Origin: Sediminibacterium soli
Lineage (GTDB): Bacteria; Bacteroidota; Bacteroidia; Chitinophagales; Chitinophagaceae
Reading direction: 5' to 3'
Assembly: GCF_009939225.1 (NCBI RefSeq)
Contig: NZ_JAACJR010000003.1
Coordinates: 496,001-560,000, forward strand
DNA: 64,000 nucleotides
Part shown: positions 48,380 through 57,901 of the stretch, in pieces
How positions within the stretch are numbered: position 1 is the stretch's first letter
Layout of the letters: each line of letters starts with the position of its first letter
Program-made: the position numbers and the translations under genes
Notes under the pieces: model-generated
The model's database searches: none
The model's input: the letters and a program-made list of their open reading frames with translations, nothing else
Told to the model about the DNA's origin: nothing

Positions 48380-51193
48380 ATGGAATACAATTTCAGGGGT
48401 ATCGAAAAGAAATGGCAGGAGCAGTGGAAGGCGTCCGGCGCCTATCAGGTGGGCAACGAAAGCAGTAAACCGAAGTTTTATGTACTCGATATGTTCCCTT
48501 ATCCAAGTGGGGCCGGTCTGCATGTGGGCCATCCGCTGGGATATATCGCATCCGATATCTACAGCCGTTTTAAAAGACTGAAAGGTTTCAATGTGCTTCA
48601 CCCGATGGGATACGATGCCTTTGGCCTGCCCGCCGAACAGTATGCACTGGAACACGGCATACACCCCGCAACCAGCACCGAGCAGAATATCCGGAATTTC
48701 CGCGAGCAGCTCGATAATATCGGCTTCTGCTTCGACTGGAGCAGGGAGGTGCGTACTTCGGATCCGAAATTTTACAAATGGACGCAGTGGATATTCCTGC
48801 AGCTGTTCGATAGTTTTTATAACCGCACCACGCGTAAGGCAGAACGTATACAAACACTGGTTACTGTCTTCGAAAAAAACGGTAACCGTGAACACGAGTG
48901 TCCCGGCGATGCGTCCATCCGTTTCAGCGCGCAGCAATGGAATGCGTACACCGAAAAAGAAAAGCAGGACATTCTGATGCATTACCGCATTTCCTACTGC
49001 GGCTACGGCGAAGTGAACTGGTGCGAGGCATTGGGCACCGTACTGGCCAATGACGAAGTGGTGAACGGCGTCAGCGAACGCGGCGGCTATCCTGTTGTCA
49101 AAAAGAAACTCCGCCAGTGGTATCTGCGCATCACCGAATACGCCGACCGTCTTCTCGAAGGACTGCAGACCATCGAATTCAGTGAGGCCATGACCGAAAT
49201 GCAGACAAACTGGATCGGCAAATCCTTCGGCGCCGAGATAAGTTTTGAGATACCGGGCCCCGAAACCTCAGACGATGCACGGAAAAACACTTCCCCCGCT
49301 ACTCACGATTCACGACTCACGGTTTACACCACCCGTCCAGATACCATTTTCGGCGTTGATTTTATGGTGGTGGCGCCCGAGCACGAACTGATCGCCCATA
49401 TCACCACCGATGAGCAGCGGCAGGTGGTTGAAGCGTATATCGCTTATGTAAAAAGCCGCAGCGACCGTGAGCGGCAGGCCGAGAAAAAGATCAGCGGCTG
49501 TTTTACCGGTGCTTATGCGGTGAACCCTTTTAACGGAAAGCGTATACCCATCTGGATATCGGAGTATGTGCTTGCCGGGTACGGTACCGGCGCCATCATG
49601 GCCGTACCCTGCGGTGATGAGCGTGATTTTAAATTTGCCAGTCATTTCGGCATACCAATCACCAATATCATCGGCGAACACTATACCGGCGAAGAAGCCA
49701 ATCCCACCAAAGATGCGGTACTTGGCAACAGCGATTTTCTGGATGGTATGGTGATGCGCGATGCCATCGGTGTGGTTATCACCCGGCTCGAAGAGAGGGG
49801 CATTGGCAAACGCAAGGTCAATTATAAAATGCGCGATGCCGCTTTCAGCCGCCAGCGCTACTGGGGCGAACCGTTTCCTGTGCAGTGGAAGAACGGTGTA
49901 GCCGTTGCACTGCCCGAAACCGAACTGCCCTTGCTGTTGCCGGAAGTGGACAGCTACAGCTCAGGGCCGGAAGGCGAGGGGCCGCTGGCCAATATCCCCG
50001 AATGGGTGGCAAAGGAACTGGAAACGAATACCATGCCCGGTTATGCCGGCAGCAGCTGGTATTTTCTCCGGTATATGGACCCGCACAACGATGCGGCATT
50101 CTGCGACCGCAAAGCCAGCGATTACTGGAACCAGGTAGACCTCTATATCGGCGGAACCGAACATGCGGTGGGCCATTTGCTGTACAGCCGTATGTGGACA
50201 AAAGTGCTGTTCGATCTCGGCTATATCGGTTTTGACGAACCTTACCGGAAACTGCTGAACCAGGGCATGATACAGGGCAGCAGCCGCTTTGTATACCGCG
50301 TTCGCGGCACGGGCAAATTTGTTTCGCATAGCCTTATCGATGGCGAAGCATTCAAAATGGAAGCGCTTGATCCGATACGGGTGGATGTGAATTTTGTAGA
50401 CGGTGTTGAACTGGATATCGATGCATTCAAACTCTGGCGCAACGGGGAATATGCAGATGCGGAAATGATACTGGATGAAGAAAAATACATCTGCGGTTCG
50501 GAAGTGGAGAAGATGTCGAAATCGAAATTCAATACGGTAAACCCGAACGAACTGGTACAGAAATTCGGCGCCGACACCTTCCGCATGTACGAAATGTTCC
50601 TCGGTCCTGTTGAACAAAGCAAACCATGGGATACCAAAGGCATCGAAGGCGTACACCGTTTTCTTAAAAAATTATGGAGGCTGTTCTTTGATGAACAGAA
50701 AGGAAAGATCTGGAATGCCGATGCACCCGCTGCAGAAGAATGGAAAGTGTTGCACCGCACGATCAGAAAAATAGAAGACGATACGGAACGCTACAGTTTT
50801 AACACAGCCGTGAGCACGTTCATGATCTGCATTAACGAACTCAGCGACCTGAAGTGTCATAAAAAAACCATACTGGAACAGGTATTGATCCTGCTCACGC
50901 CCTATGCGCCGCATATTGCTGAAGAACTATGGCAGGCATTGGGCAATACCGATTCCATCCTTAACGCGCCGTTCCCGGTTTTTGAAGAGAAATATGTTGT
51001 TGAATCATCGAAAGAATACCCGGTAAGTATTAATGGTAAAGTCAGGACCACCATCAATATTTCGCTGGCGGCCGGACAGAACGAAGTAGAGAAAATCGTA
51101 TTGGACAGTGAGATCATCCGGAAATGGCTGGAAGGTAAACAACCCAAGAAAATCATCTTTGTAAAAGGAAAAATGATCAATATTGTGATCTGA
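48380..51193 (+). CDS. leuS: Leucine--tRNA ligase (with a repeat-derived segment)
   Basis: A class I synthetase charging tRNA-Leu, 937 residues. The HIGH motif is H48-V-G-H51 (SGAGLHVGHPLGY). The CP1 editing domain begins near 315 (LTVYTTRPDTIFGVDF), the KMSKS loop is at about 712 (EKMSKSKFNTVNP), and a helical anticodon-binding domain and a short C-terminal domain follow. Residues about 295-315 (GPETSDDARKNTSPATHDSR) just before the editing domain do not look like LeuS. Their DNA matches the family B repeat, including ACTCACGATTCACGACTCAC. It seems to be an in-frame insertion in a surface linker; see findings. Confidence 0.95.
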   Translation: MEYNFRGIEKKWQEQWKASGAYQVGNESSKPKFYVLDMFPYPSGAGLHVGHPLGYIASDIYSRFKRLKGFNVLHPMGYDAFGLPAEQYALEHGIHPATSTEQNIRNFREQLDNIGFCFDWSREVRTSDPKFYKWTQWIFLQLFDSFYNRTTRKAERIQTLVTVFEKNGNREHECPGDASIRFSAQQWNAYTEKEKQDILMHYRISYCGYGEVNWCEALGTVLANDEVVNGVSERGGYPVVKKKLRQWYLRITEYADRLLEGLQTIEFSEAMTEMQTNWIGKSFGAEISFEIPGPETSDDARKNTSPATHDSRLTVYTTRPDTIFGVDFMVVAPEHELIAHITTDEQRQVVEAYIAYVKSRSDRERQAEKKISGCFTGAYAVNPFNGKRIPIWISEYVLAGYGTGAIMAVPCGDERDFKFASHFGIPITNIIGEHYTGEEANPTKDAVLGNSDFLDGMVMRDAIGVVITRLEERGIGKRKVNYKMRDAAFSRQRYWGEPFPVQWKNGVAVALPETELPLLLPEVDSYSSGPEGEGPLANIPEWVAKELETNTMPGYAGSSWYFLRYMDPHNDAAFCDRKASDYWNQVDLYIGGTEHAVGHLLYSRMWTKVLFDLGYIGFDEPYRKLLNQGMIQGSSRFVYRVRGTGKFVSHSLIDGEAFKMEALDPIRVDVNFVDGVELDIDAFKLWRNGEYADAEMILDEEKYICGSEVEKMSKSKFNTVNPNELVQKFGADTFRMYEMFLGPVEQSKPWDTKGIEGVHRFLKKLWRLFFDEQKGKIWNADAPAAEEWKVLHRTIRKIEDDTERYSFNTAVSTFMICINELSDLKCHKKTILEQVLILLTPYAPHIAEELWQALGNTDSILNAPFPVFEEKYVVESSKEYPVSINGKVRTTINISLAAGQNEVEKIVLDSEIIRKWLEGKQPKKIIFVKGKMINIVI
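49261..49322. repeat. Family B repeat copy inside leuS, read in frame
   Basis: GAAACCTCAGACGATGCACGG (49262 onward) resembles the left-arm start GAAACCTGAGACGTGAG at 12341. After an 18-base interior, ACTCACGATTCACGACTCAC (49301-49320) resembles right-arm units. The piece is 62 bases long and stays in frame in leuS. Confidence 0.55.
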
Positions 51194-51212
51194 TTTTCGG
51201 TTCGGGCACAAA

Positions 51213-51262
51213 TAACTATCTGTGCTAATCTGTCTGTCGACAGACAGGTCTGTGAAATCAGC
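51213..51262. repeat. Perfect 18-bp palindrome in TCTGTG-type repeat after leuS
   Basis: CTGTCTGTCGACAGACAG (51230-51247) is its own reverse complement. It is set in degenerate ATCTGTGCTAATCTGT...TCTGTGAAATCAGCGGC sequence, another short-period family. It lies 36 bases after the leuS stop and lacks a T run. Confidence 0.6.
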
Positions 51263-51337
51263 GGCAATATCTGCCGGTGATTAACAAAAATTTCACCTCT
51301 CTCAAACTACCTTCGCAGTATCAAAAAATGCCAAGTT

Positions 51338-51619
51338 ATGAAGAGAGGTTTACGCATGATGACACTTGCAGCCGGTATTTTGTTTGCCACCGGCAGTTTT
51401 GCCAACGAGCCCGACACCATCCAGGCTTTGAAAGAAAGAATGGCAAAAATGGAGAAGCAGGTACAGCAGTTACAGGCCGAGTTAAAAATGCTGAAGTCGA
51501 GCGACAGCAGTCTTGCAGCCGAACTGAAAGAAGTTAAAAAAACAACCCCGGCCATTGCCGACAAATCACGCAAGCTGGTGATCGACAGAAGAGGAAGCAA
51601 GCAGGCGTATCTGCAGTAA
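51338..51619 (+). CDS. Small secreted coiled-coil protein
   Basis: 93 residues. A signal peptide (MKRGLRMMTLAAGILFATGSFA) is followed by a coiled coil (DTIQALKERMAKMEKQVQQLQAELKMLKSSDSSLAAELKEV, heptads over about 28-66) and a basic tail (KSRKLVIDRRGSKQAYLQ). There is no lipobox cysteine, so it is periplasmic and not a lipoprotein. Family unknown. The short size and coiled coil recall Lpp- or YbgF-like envelope proteins, but that is only likeness. A near-consensus TACCTTCG lies 30 bases upstream. Confidence 0.7.
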   Translation: MKRGLRMMTLAAGILFATGSFANEPDTIQALKERMAKMEKQVQQLQAELKMLKSSDSSLAAELKEVKKTTPAIADKSRKLVIDRRGSKQAYLQ

Positions 51620-51792
51620 AGCAGCAAGAAGATAACAGACTGAAACGTTGATAGGTTGGGGTACGCTGTTGTAGCGGCCCCCACTTATCAGCGTTTTTTC
51701 TTTTCAGCCTTCCGGCAAATAACCCTTCAGCCATTTTCTTCTTCTATAATCCGCAGAATTTCTATCTTACCCGTTCAATCAAACTATCTGCA

Positions 51793-54700
51793 ATGAGGAA
51801 GTTATTCTCCATTTTTGTGATGGGCATGGGCGCCTTTGCGGCAAATGCGCAGGCGTCCGACGCATTCTTTCTGTCCCATCCCACCTTATCACCCGACGGG
51901 CAGACGGTTGTTTTCAGTTTTGAAGGCGACCTGTGGAAAGCGAATGTAAAAGACGGCCAGGCATCGCGTATCACCGCCATGCAGGGATATGAGACCAATG
52001 CCAGGATCTCGCCCGATGGTAAATGGATCGCGTTTACCGGCAGGCAATATGGCAACGCCGATGTATTCGTCATCCCCTTCAGCGGCGGAGAAGTGAAACA
52101 GCTTACCTACCACAGCGGCACCGACGAAGTGAACAGCTGGAGCTGGGACAGCAAAACCATTTATTTCACATCTAACCGGATGGGGCAATAGTCGGGCTTT
52201 ACGGTAGGCATTGCCGGTGGTACGCCACAGCGGCTGTTCGGGGATCATTTTTTTCTTTTTGATCATAACCTGTTTGAACATCCTGTAACAGGAGAAGTGT
52301 TTTTTAACGACACATGGGAAAGCAGCAACCAGGCAGCGCGTAAACGTTATAAAGGGCCTTTTAATCCGGATATACAGTCGTACAATATCAAAACAAAACA
52401 GTATAAAAAATATACCACCTGGGAAGGAAAGGATTTCGGCGCCACCATTGACAGGAGTGGTAATGTGTATTTTATTTCGGACGAAGCTAACGGTGAATAT
52501 AACCTGTATGCACTGGATAAGTCGGACAAGAAGACCGGGCTTACCAGGTTCACCACATCCATCAAAACACCTTCTGTAAATGCCAATGGCGGAAAGATCG
52601 TATTTGAGAGGGATTACCAGTTGTGGTTGTATGACGTGGCCTCAGGCAAAACCGGGAAACTTGAGCTGACCCTGCTGCGAAACAGTGTACTTCCGGCGGT
52701 AAAGGATTACGAGGTCCGTAATAACATCACCAACTTCGATGTATCGCCCGATGGTAAGAAGATCGCTTTCACCTCGCGCGGAGAATTGTTTGTAAGTGAT
52801 GCGGAAGGAAAATTCATACAGCGTATCAACAAGGGAAACACCGAAAGGGCGAGGGAAGTAAAATGGATGAGCGACAGCAAAACGCTGCTGTTCAACGAAA
52901 CCCGGAACGGGTACCTCAACCTGTATACGGCGGCAGCCGATGGCAACGGTACCGTAAAACAGCTGACCGGCGATCTGAAGGATAACCGTGCCATCGCCCT
53001 CAATAAAGCTCGCACCAAAGCTGTTTACCTCAGCGGAAGGGATGAGGTAAAGCTGCTTGACCTGAAAACATGGGAGAACAAAACCATCGTGAAGGACGAG
53101 ATCTGGGCTTTCCAGAATTCGGATCCCGGGTTCTCGCCCAATGATGAATACGTGATCTTTACCGCGGTGCGAAATTTTGAACAGGATATTTTTATCCATC
53201 ATCTTCGCGATAATAAGACTACCAATCTTACGAATACCGGCATTACCGAGTCATCGCCTGTTTGGGGGCCGGATGGAAAATATATCTATTTTATTTCCTC
53301 CCGTACCAGGCCTTCTTATCCTTTCGGTATGCAGAATCCCCGCCTTTATCGCCTGCCCCTTGAAAAGATCGACGAGCCTTATCGCAGTGATAAATACAAT
53401 GATCTTTTTAAGACCGAAAAAAAGGAGGAGCCTAAGAAGGATTCGGCAGCCGCAAAAAAAGATTCAACAAAAAAAGAATCCACTCCTTCGCATATTGCTG
53501 TAAATGCGGAGAGCATGATGGATCGCATCGAGCAGGTTGGTCCTTCCTTTGGTTCGCAATACCTGCTGACAGTATCGCAGAAAGGCGAGAAGACATTTGT
53601 ATTGTATGTGAGCGATCATGCGGAAGGCCGTCCTGCCTTATGGAAGACCACACTGGAACCGTTTGAGAACCCCAAAACAGAAAGGATAACCGGTGCAGAC
53701 GCAGGAAGCATTGATTATGCAGAGGGGGGAGATAAGACCATGATCGTTATGAACGGCAATCTCTTCAGGCTGAATATGGATGGCAATCGTGTCGATCCGG
53801 TGTTGATCAGCCAGACCTTCCGCAGGAACCTGGCCGCGGAATTCGCACAGATATTCGAAGAAGCATGGGCGCAGGTGGAGGAAAATTATTATGATGAAAA
53901 TTTCCACGGGCTCGACTGGCAGGCTACCAAGAAAAGATATGCGGCCTTTATACCACATCTCAATAACCGTAACGACCTGCGGATATTATTGGGCGATATG
54001 CTGGGTGAGCTCAATTCCTCACACCAGGGGTTCAGCACTTCCGGCGATGATGAGAGCGTGCAGCTGACAAACCGAACGATGGAAACAGGTATCATGTTTG
54101 ACAACACGGATCCGTACACGGTTACATATCTTATAAAGAACAGTAATGCCGACAAACATTCGATCGATATCCGTCCGGGTGATGTATTGGTGAAAGTAAA
54201 TGATGAAACGGTTGACAAAAATGCGGACCGTAATTTCTATTTCAGCCGTCCGTCTATCGACAGGGAGATGAAACTGGATTTTCTGCGTAACGGATTGCCG
54301 GTGCAGGTAAAGATTCACCCGCAGACTGGTATCGGTAATAATCTGTATGATGAATGGATCGACAATAACCAGCAGCGCGTTGACCGGAAAAGCAATAACC
54401 GCATCGCCTACCATTGTATGAAGAATATGGGCGGACCGGAACTGGAGAAATTCCTGATCGATATGACACAGGATTTTTATAAAAAAGATGCCCTGATACT
54501 CGATCTGCGTTACAATACCGGCGGCAATGTACACGATGAAGTATTGAAATTCCTGAGCCAGCGTGCCTACCTGTCATGGAAGTACCGTGAGGGAAAGCTG
54601 TCGCCGCAGTCCAATTTTGCACCGGCCGATAAACCCATTGTACTGCTTACCAACGAGCAGTCGCTGAGCGATGCGGAAATGACCTCGCAGGGTTTCAAAG

Positions 54701-54966
54701 CGCTGAGGTTGGGTAAGATCATCGGAACGGGCACCTATCGCTGGATCATTTTTACGAGTGGCGCCGGTCTGGTGGACGGCTCTTTTGTTAGACTTCCGGG
54801 CTGGGGCTGTTATTCGCTCGAAGGAAAAGACCTTGAGAAGACAGGCGTGGAGCCGGATATTTACGTGCCGATGGGCTTTGAAGACCGTATCAATAAACGT
54901 GATCCGCAGCTGGACAGGGCCATCGAAGAGATCAGGAAGCAGCTGAAACAGGGTGACAGCAAATAA
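51793..54966 (+). pseudogene. Tricorn-like S41 protease with an in-frame TAG stop
   Basis: One continuous frame of 1057 codons is broken by a single TAG at 52189-52191. Before it: a signal peptide (MRKLFSIFVMGMGAFAANAQ) and the first beta-propeller blades (LSPDGQTVVFSFEGDLW, ISPDGKWIAFTGR). After it: the rest of the first propeller (SPDGKKIAFTSRGELFV, GPDGKYIYFISSRT), a second beta domain, a tricorn C1 domain, a PDZ domain (SIDIRPGDVLVKVND) and an S41 catalytic domain. By motif, S743-H744 (NSSHQGF) and S959-D960 (SLSDAEM) match the tricorn active site. Everything but the stop looks intact, so the mutation is recent or a sequencing error. A downstream restart would lack the signal peptide. Confidence 0.85.
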
Positions 54967-54977
54967 ATAAACCAATC

Positions 54978-55013
54978 AAAAGAGGGGATAGACGGATCTA
55001 TCCCCCTCTTTTT
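54978..55013 (+). terminator. Intrinsic terminator after the tricorn gene
   Basis: AAAGAGGGGATAGA, loop CGGA, TCTATCCCCCTCTTT (one bulged C), then TTTGG. The stem has 14 pairs and starts 11 bases after the stop. Confidence 0.85.
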
Positions 55014-55088
55014 GGCCCGGAAAATCCCGGCGGCCCTGCATAAGCAGGCGTTTTTTTGTATTAATTTCAGAGCGGGAAATATGTCATA

Positions 55089-55571
55089 ATGAAAATGAAG
55101 ACCGTGTTTATCGTCGCTCTGTCTGCGTTCCTGGCTGCGTCGGCCGCTGCGCAACCCGTGTCGGTAAAGGAACTGAAGCCGGCCGAAGGAAACTGGAAAG
55201 GCACTTATTCCTTCGAAATGGAAGGGGGCAAAAAAACCGTCAAACCTGTGTCGGTGCGGATCAGCAGTATGGGGCGCAACCGCATCCTGGTCAGTTACCT
55301 GTTTAGCGATCCGGCGCAACCCGCTTATACAGATACCCTGCTGATCACCCATAACGGTTATGTATTTGCAGAACGAACCATTACACAGAAATCCGTAACG
55401 GAAGACGGGGCGTTGCTGCTGGTGACCGAGAGCCAAGCGCATACAGGCAACCAACCCCTGTGGGTAAGGCATAGCTACCTGTTTGGTAAAAACCGGGTGC
55501 AACTGGCAAGGCATACAGGCGATGGTAACGGAGCATGGCATGTAGTGAACGAATACCTGCTTTCGAGATGA
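55089..55571 (+). CDS. Secreted protein of unknown function
   Basis: 160 residues with a signal peptide (MKMKTVFIVALSAFLAASAAAQ). The mature part is beta-rich: NWKGTYSFEMEGGKKTVKPVSVRI, RILVSYLFSDPA, DTLLITHNGYVFAERTITQK and WHVVNEYLLSR suggest a lipocalin-like or small beta-sandwich domain, but no family is clear. Its TGA overlaps the ATG of the M23 gene (ATGA), so the two are translated together. ATG 55089 is used; an ATG two codons later is equivalent. Confidence 0.75.
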   Translation: MKMKTVFIVALSAFLAASAAAQPVSVKELKPAEGNWKGTYSFEMEGGKKTVKPVSVRISSMGRNRILVSYLFSDPAQPAYTDTLLITHNGYVFAERTITQKSVTEDGALLLVTESQAHTGNQPLWVRHSYLFGKNRVQLARHTGDGNGAWHVVNEYLLSR

Positions 55572-56263
55572 AAAAGCCATACTGGCTCGAACGATTGCCT
55601 TCGCTAAGCGCCGCTGTGGTCGATTTCGACCGCAACAGGGATACGCTGCTGGCAATGGATTTTACCGATGCCAACCAGGATCTGACAGACAGTGTCGTTA
55701 CCGATACCGACGCATTTTCCGAATACATAACGAACCAACTGCAGGCAGCGAATGCACGCTATGGCATTGGCGGTTACGACGAACTGAGAACGGTGTACAG
55801 CCGCAGTTCTGTTTTTGACGGTGGTGCGTCTGCCGGGGAACCAAGAAGACTTCATCTGGGCATCGATATATGGGGCGCGGCGGGATCGCCTGTTTACGCT
55901 CCGCTGGCCGGGACGATACACAGTTTTGCCTTCAACGATCATTACGGCGATTATGGCGCAACCATCATTCTTGCGCACCGGGTTGACGAGCAGGTGTTCC
56001 ATAGCCTGTACGGCCATCTTTCCCTGTCGGACCTGGATGAATTATACGAGGGAAAACAGGTGGAACAGGGAAGCCGGATCGCTGGTTTTGGGCAGCCATC
56101 GGAGAACGGGCACTGGCCGCCACACCTGCATTTTCAGCTGATCATCGATATGGAGGGAAAAAAAGGAGATTACCCCGGTGTATGTAAATTAAGCGAACGC
56201 GACCTGTACCTGGCCAACTGCCCCAACCCTGATGGAATATTACAGCTGATGCAATATGCATAA
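55568..56263 (+). CDS. M23 (LytM) family peptidase domain protein
   Basis: 231 residues from ATG 55568 (MKKPYWLERLPSLSA), which overlaps the previous stop. The M23 zinc site is complete: RRLHLGIDIWG (His and Asp ligands), YGHLS, and PPHLHFQLI (HxH). There is no signal peptide, which is unusual for a wall hydrolase. The protein may be cytoplasmic or leave by another route, or may act on a substrate other than peptidoglycan. The strand-turn APLAGTIHSFAFNDHYGDYGATIILAHR is the usual M23 barrel. It is coupled to a secreted-protein gene. Confidence 0.85.
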   Translation: MKKPYWLERLPSLSAAVVDFDRNRDTLLAMDFTDANQDLTDSVVTDTDAFSEYITNQLQAANARYGIGGYDELRTVYSRSSVFDGGASAGEPRRLHLGIDIWGAAGSPVYAPLAGTIHSFAFNDHYGDYGATIILAHRVDEQVFHSLYGHLSLSDLDELYEGKQVEQGSRIAGFGQPSENGHWPPHLHFQLIIDMEGKKGDYPGVCKLSERDLYLANCPNPDGILQLMQYA

Positions 56264-56312
56264 ACACCTGCCGGATACTTTTCAAGAAACGGTGCCGAAA
56301 AGCGCAGCGCAG

Positions 56313-56594
56313 TTACGGCAGCGCTTTTACGATCTCCTGCCATTCTTCTTGCAGCGAAAGATCGGGAAAGGGTTTTGCGGCACGATGGTACCAGTACCGC
56401 GCATTTCCGGTATCGCCTTCCTTCCTGTGAAGATAGGCGTGTACCCATGCTGCCGTTCCGCCGTTGAGATCATTGATCAGGTCATGGGCTTTTTCCCAGT
56501 CGCCCTTCCCGTCATACCATAAAGCCGTCAGGTAAACGGAAAAACGGGGCGGATCGTTTGCAGTAAGGGTTTGTTCGAATGCTTCAAAAGACAT
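56313..56594 (-). CDS. Small conserved hypothetical protein
   Basis: 93 residues, all-helical, with no signal. Landmarks LTALWYDGKGDWEKAHDLINDL and AAWVHAYLHRKEGDTGNARYWYHRAAKPFP resemble a two-helix tetratricopeptide-like unit rich in Trp and Tyr. I recall similar small proteins with W-x-HAYLHRKEGD-x-x-NA-x-YWY-x-RA across Bacteria, without a function. It converges on the M23 gene; AAAAGCGC and GCGCTTTT arms near 56298-56328 may end both transcripts. Confidence 0.72.
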   Translation of the reverse strand: MSFEAFEQTLTANDPPRFSVYLTALWYDGKGDWEKAHDLINDLNGGTAAWVHAYLHRKEGDTGNARYWYHRAAKPFPDLSLQEEWQEIVKALP

Positions 56595-56663
56595 ACGGCA
56601 AGGTACAAAACAAACAAACCGCCGAAGCGGTCTGTCTGTTTTATAGAACCGGCCTGTCTTCGA

Positions 56664-57401
56664 TTACCAGGGAAGTTCTTCGCCGAGATGAATGAATTTG
56701 CCGTTGGGGCCGTTTTCATCAAGCAGTGCCAGTGCAACGGATGTTTTGGCGCCATCGTTGATGTTCATGGGCGCAGCTTCCGTACCCATATCTGTTTTTA
56801 CCCAACCCGGGTGCGCGGAGTTCACTTTCACCGTTGTATTCGCCAGCGACTGTGCCAGGTGAACGGTGTACGAGTTCAATGCCGTTTTGGAGGTATCGTA
56901 TGCAAACAGTTTCGACTGGTAGATCGGCGAGTCCTGGCTGGCATGCAGTCCGAGTGAACCAAGTATGCTGCTAAGGTTCACAATCCTGCCTGCCGCACTT
57001 TTTTTGATCAGGGGTAACAGCGTGTTGGTGAGTTTTACCAGGTTGAAAAAATTGGTATCGAGGGTAGAGCGCAGCACGGTATCGTCGATAGATTCGGTGG
57101 TGTTGGTTGTCCATTCCCTGCTTTCTATCTGTACACCCGCGTTGTTGATCAGTATATCCAGTTTGCCGTACCGGTTCAGAATATAATCGTGTGTATTCCT
57201 GATGTCCTGGTTATTGTCTACATCCAGTTGCAGAAATTCAACGTCCAGCCCCTGGGCCTGCAATGCTTCCACGGATTTCAGTCCTTTCTCGGGGTTGCGC
57301 GAGCCGGCTATCACTTTGATGCCTTCTTTTGCCAGTTGTTTTACGGTTTCGAGTCCCAAGCCTTTATTAGCGCCCGTTACCAGTGCGATTTTTTTTGACA
57401 T
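56664..57401 (-). CDS. Short-chain dehydrogenase/reductase (carbonyl reductase-like)
   Basis: 245 residues of the classical SDR family, NADP(H)-type. The cofactor loop is VTGANKGLGLETV (about 8-20), followed by NNAGV, the catalytic Ser in NLSSILGSLG and the YxxxK pair in AYDTSKTALNSY. The closing region (AHPGWVKTDMG) and length are normal. The NKGLG variant and the DTLLPLIKK region resemble carbonyl reductases acting on reactive carbonyls. A perfect palindrome (57425-57440), also found before marR, stands 24 bases upstream. It is probably the target of that MarR regulator. Confidence 0.92.
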   Translation of the reverse strand: MSKKIALVTGANKGLGLETVKQLAKEGIKVIAGSRNPEKGLKSVEALQAQGLDVEFLQLDVDNNQDIRNTHDYILNRYGKLDILINNAGVQIESREWTTNTTESIDDTVLRSTLDTNFFNLVKLTNTLLPLIKKSAAGRIVNLSSILGSLGLHASQDSPIYQSKLFAYDTSKTALNSYTVHLAQSLANTTVKVNSAHPGWVKTDMGTEAAPMNINDGAKTSVALALLDENGPNGKFIHLGEELPW

Positions 57402-57424
57402 AATAGTTGTTTTTGACGGTTAAT

Positions 57425-57440
57425 ATTTGTATATACAAAT
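57425..57440. promoter_or_regulatory. Palindromic operator before the SDR gene
   Basis: ATTTGTATATACAAAT is a perfect 16-base palindrome, 24 bases upstream of the SDR start and downstream of marR. Its half-site TTTGTA is shared with the site at 57902-57921, which fits a dimeric winged-helix repressor. Confidence 0.7.
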
Positions 57441-57456
57441 GTTTTTTGAAAAAAAA

Positions 57457-57879
57457 TCAGATCCTGTCTGCGATCCTTGTCATGTACTGGATAAACTGTT
57501 TGCTGTCGCTCTTGCCCAGCAGTTCCGTATATTTTTCATGAAAGTCTTCCGAACATTTTTTCAGCAGCGGTTTCATTTCCCTGGCTTTCTGTGTGGGGAA
57601 GACATTGGTCTGTTTGCCTTCCGAAACGCGTGTCACCAGTTTTCTTTCCTCCAGTTTTTCCACCAGCCGGGTAATGGTGCTGGGGGTTAACTGTAAATGC
57701 TGCGCGATGATCCCCGCCTGTATACCCGGCTCCTCGAGGGTAAGCAGCAGAAGATAGGCATGGCTTGGCGCCAGACCGGTTTCCTTCCAGCTTTCGGCGG
57801 CCATTTTCTCGATTTTACGGGCCACCGTACCGGCGAGAAAATTAGGACAGGTACAATATCTGCACTCGGAAGTTTTCAT
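57457..57879 (-). CDS. MarR family regulator with an N-terminal cysteine cluster
   Basis: 140 residues. The winged helix lies at about 35-105 (SHAYLLLLTLEEPGIQAGIIAQHLQLTPSTITRLVEKLEERKLVTRVSEGKQTNVFPT), with landmarks LTPSTITRLVEKLE for the recognition helix and the wing VSEGKQTNVF. The N-terminus has C6, C9 and C11 (ECRYCTCPNF), an unusual cluster for MarR proteins that could sense oxidants, electrophiles or a metal. It is encoded directly upstream of the SDR gene on the same strand, and matching palindromes precede both genes. So it probably represses itself and the SDR gene. Confidence 0.9.
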   Translation of the reverse strand: MKTSECRYCTCPNFLAGTVARKIEKMAAESWKETGLAPSHAYLLLLTLEEPGIQAGIIAQHLQLTPSTITRLVEKLEERKLVTRVSEGKQTNVFPTQKAREMKPLLKKCSEDFHEKYTELLGKSDSKQFIQYMTRIADRI

Positions 57880-57901
57880 TGGTCTGACAAAGATAAATAA
57901 G

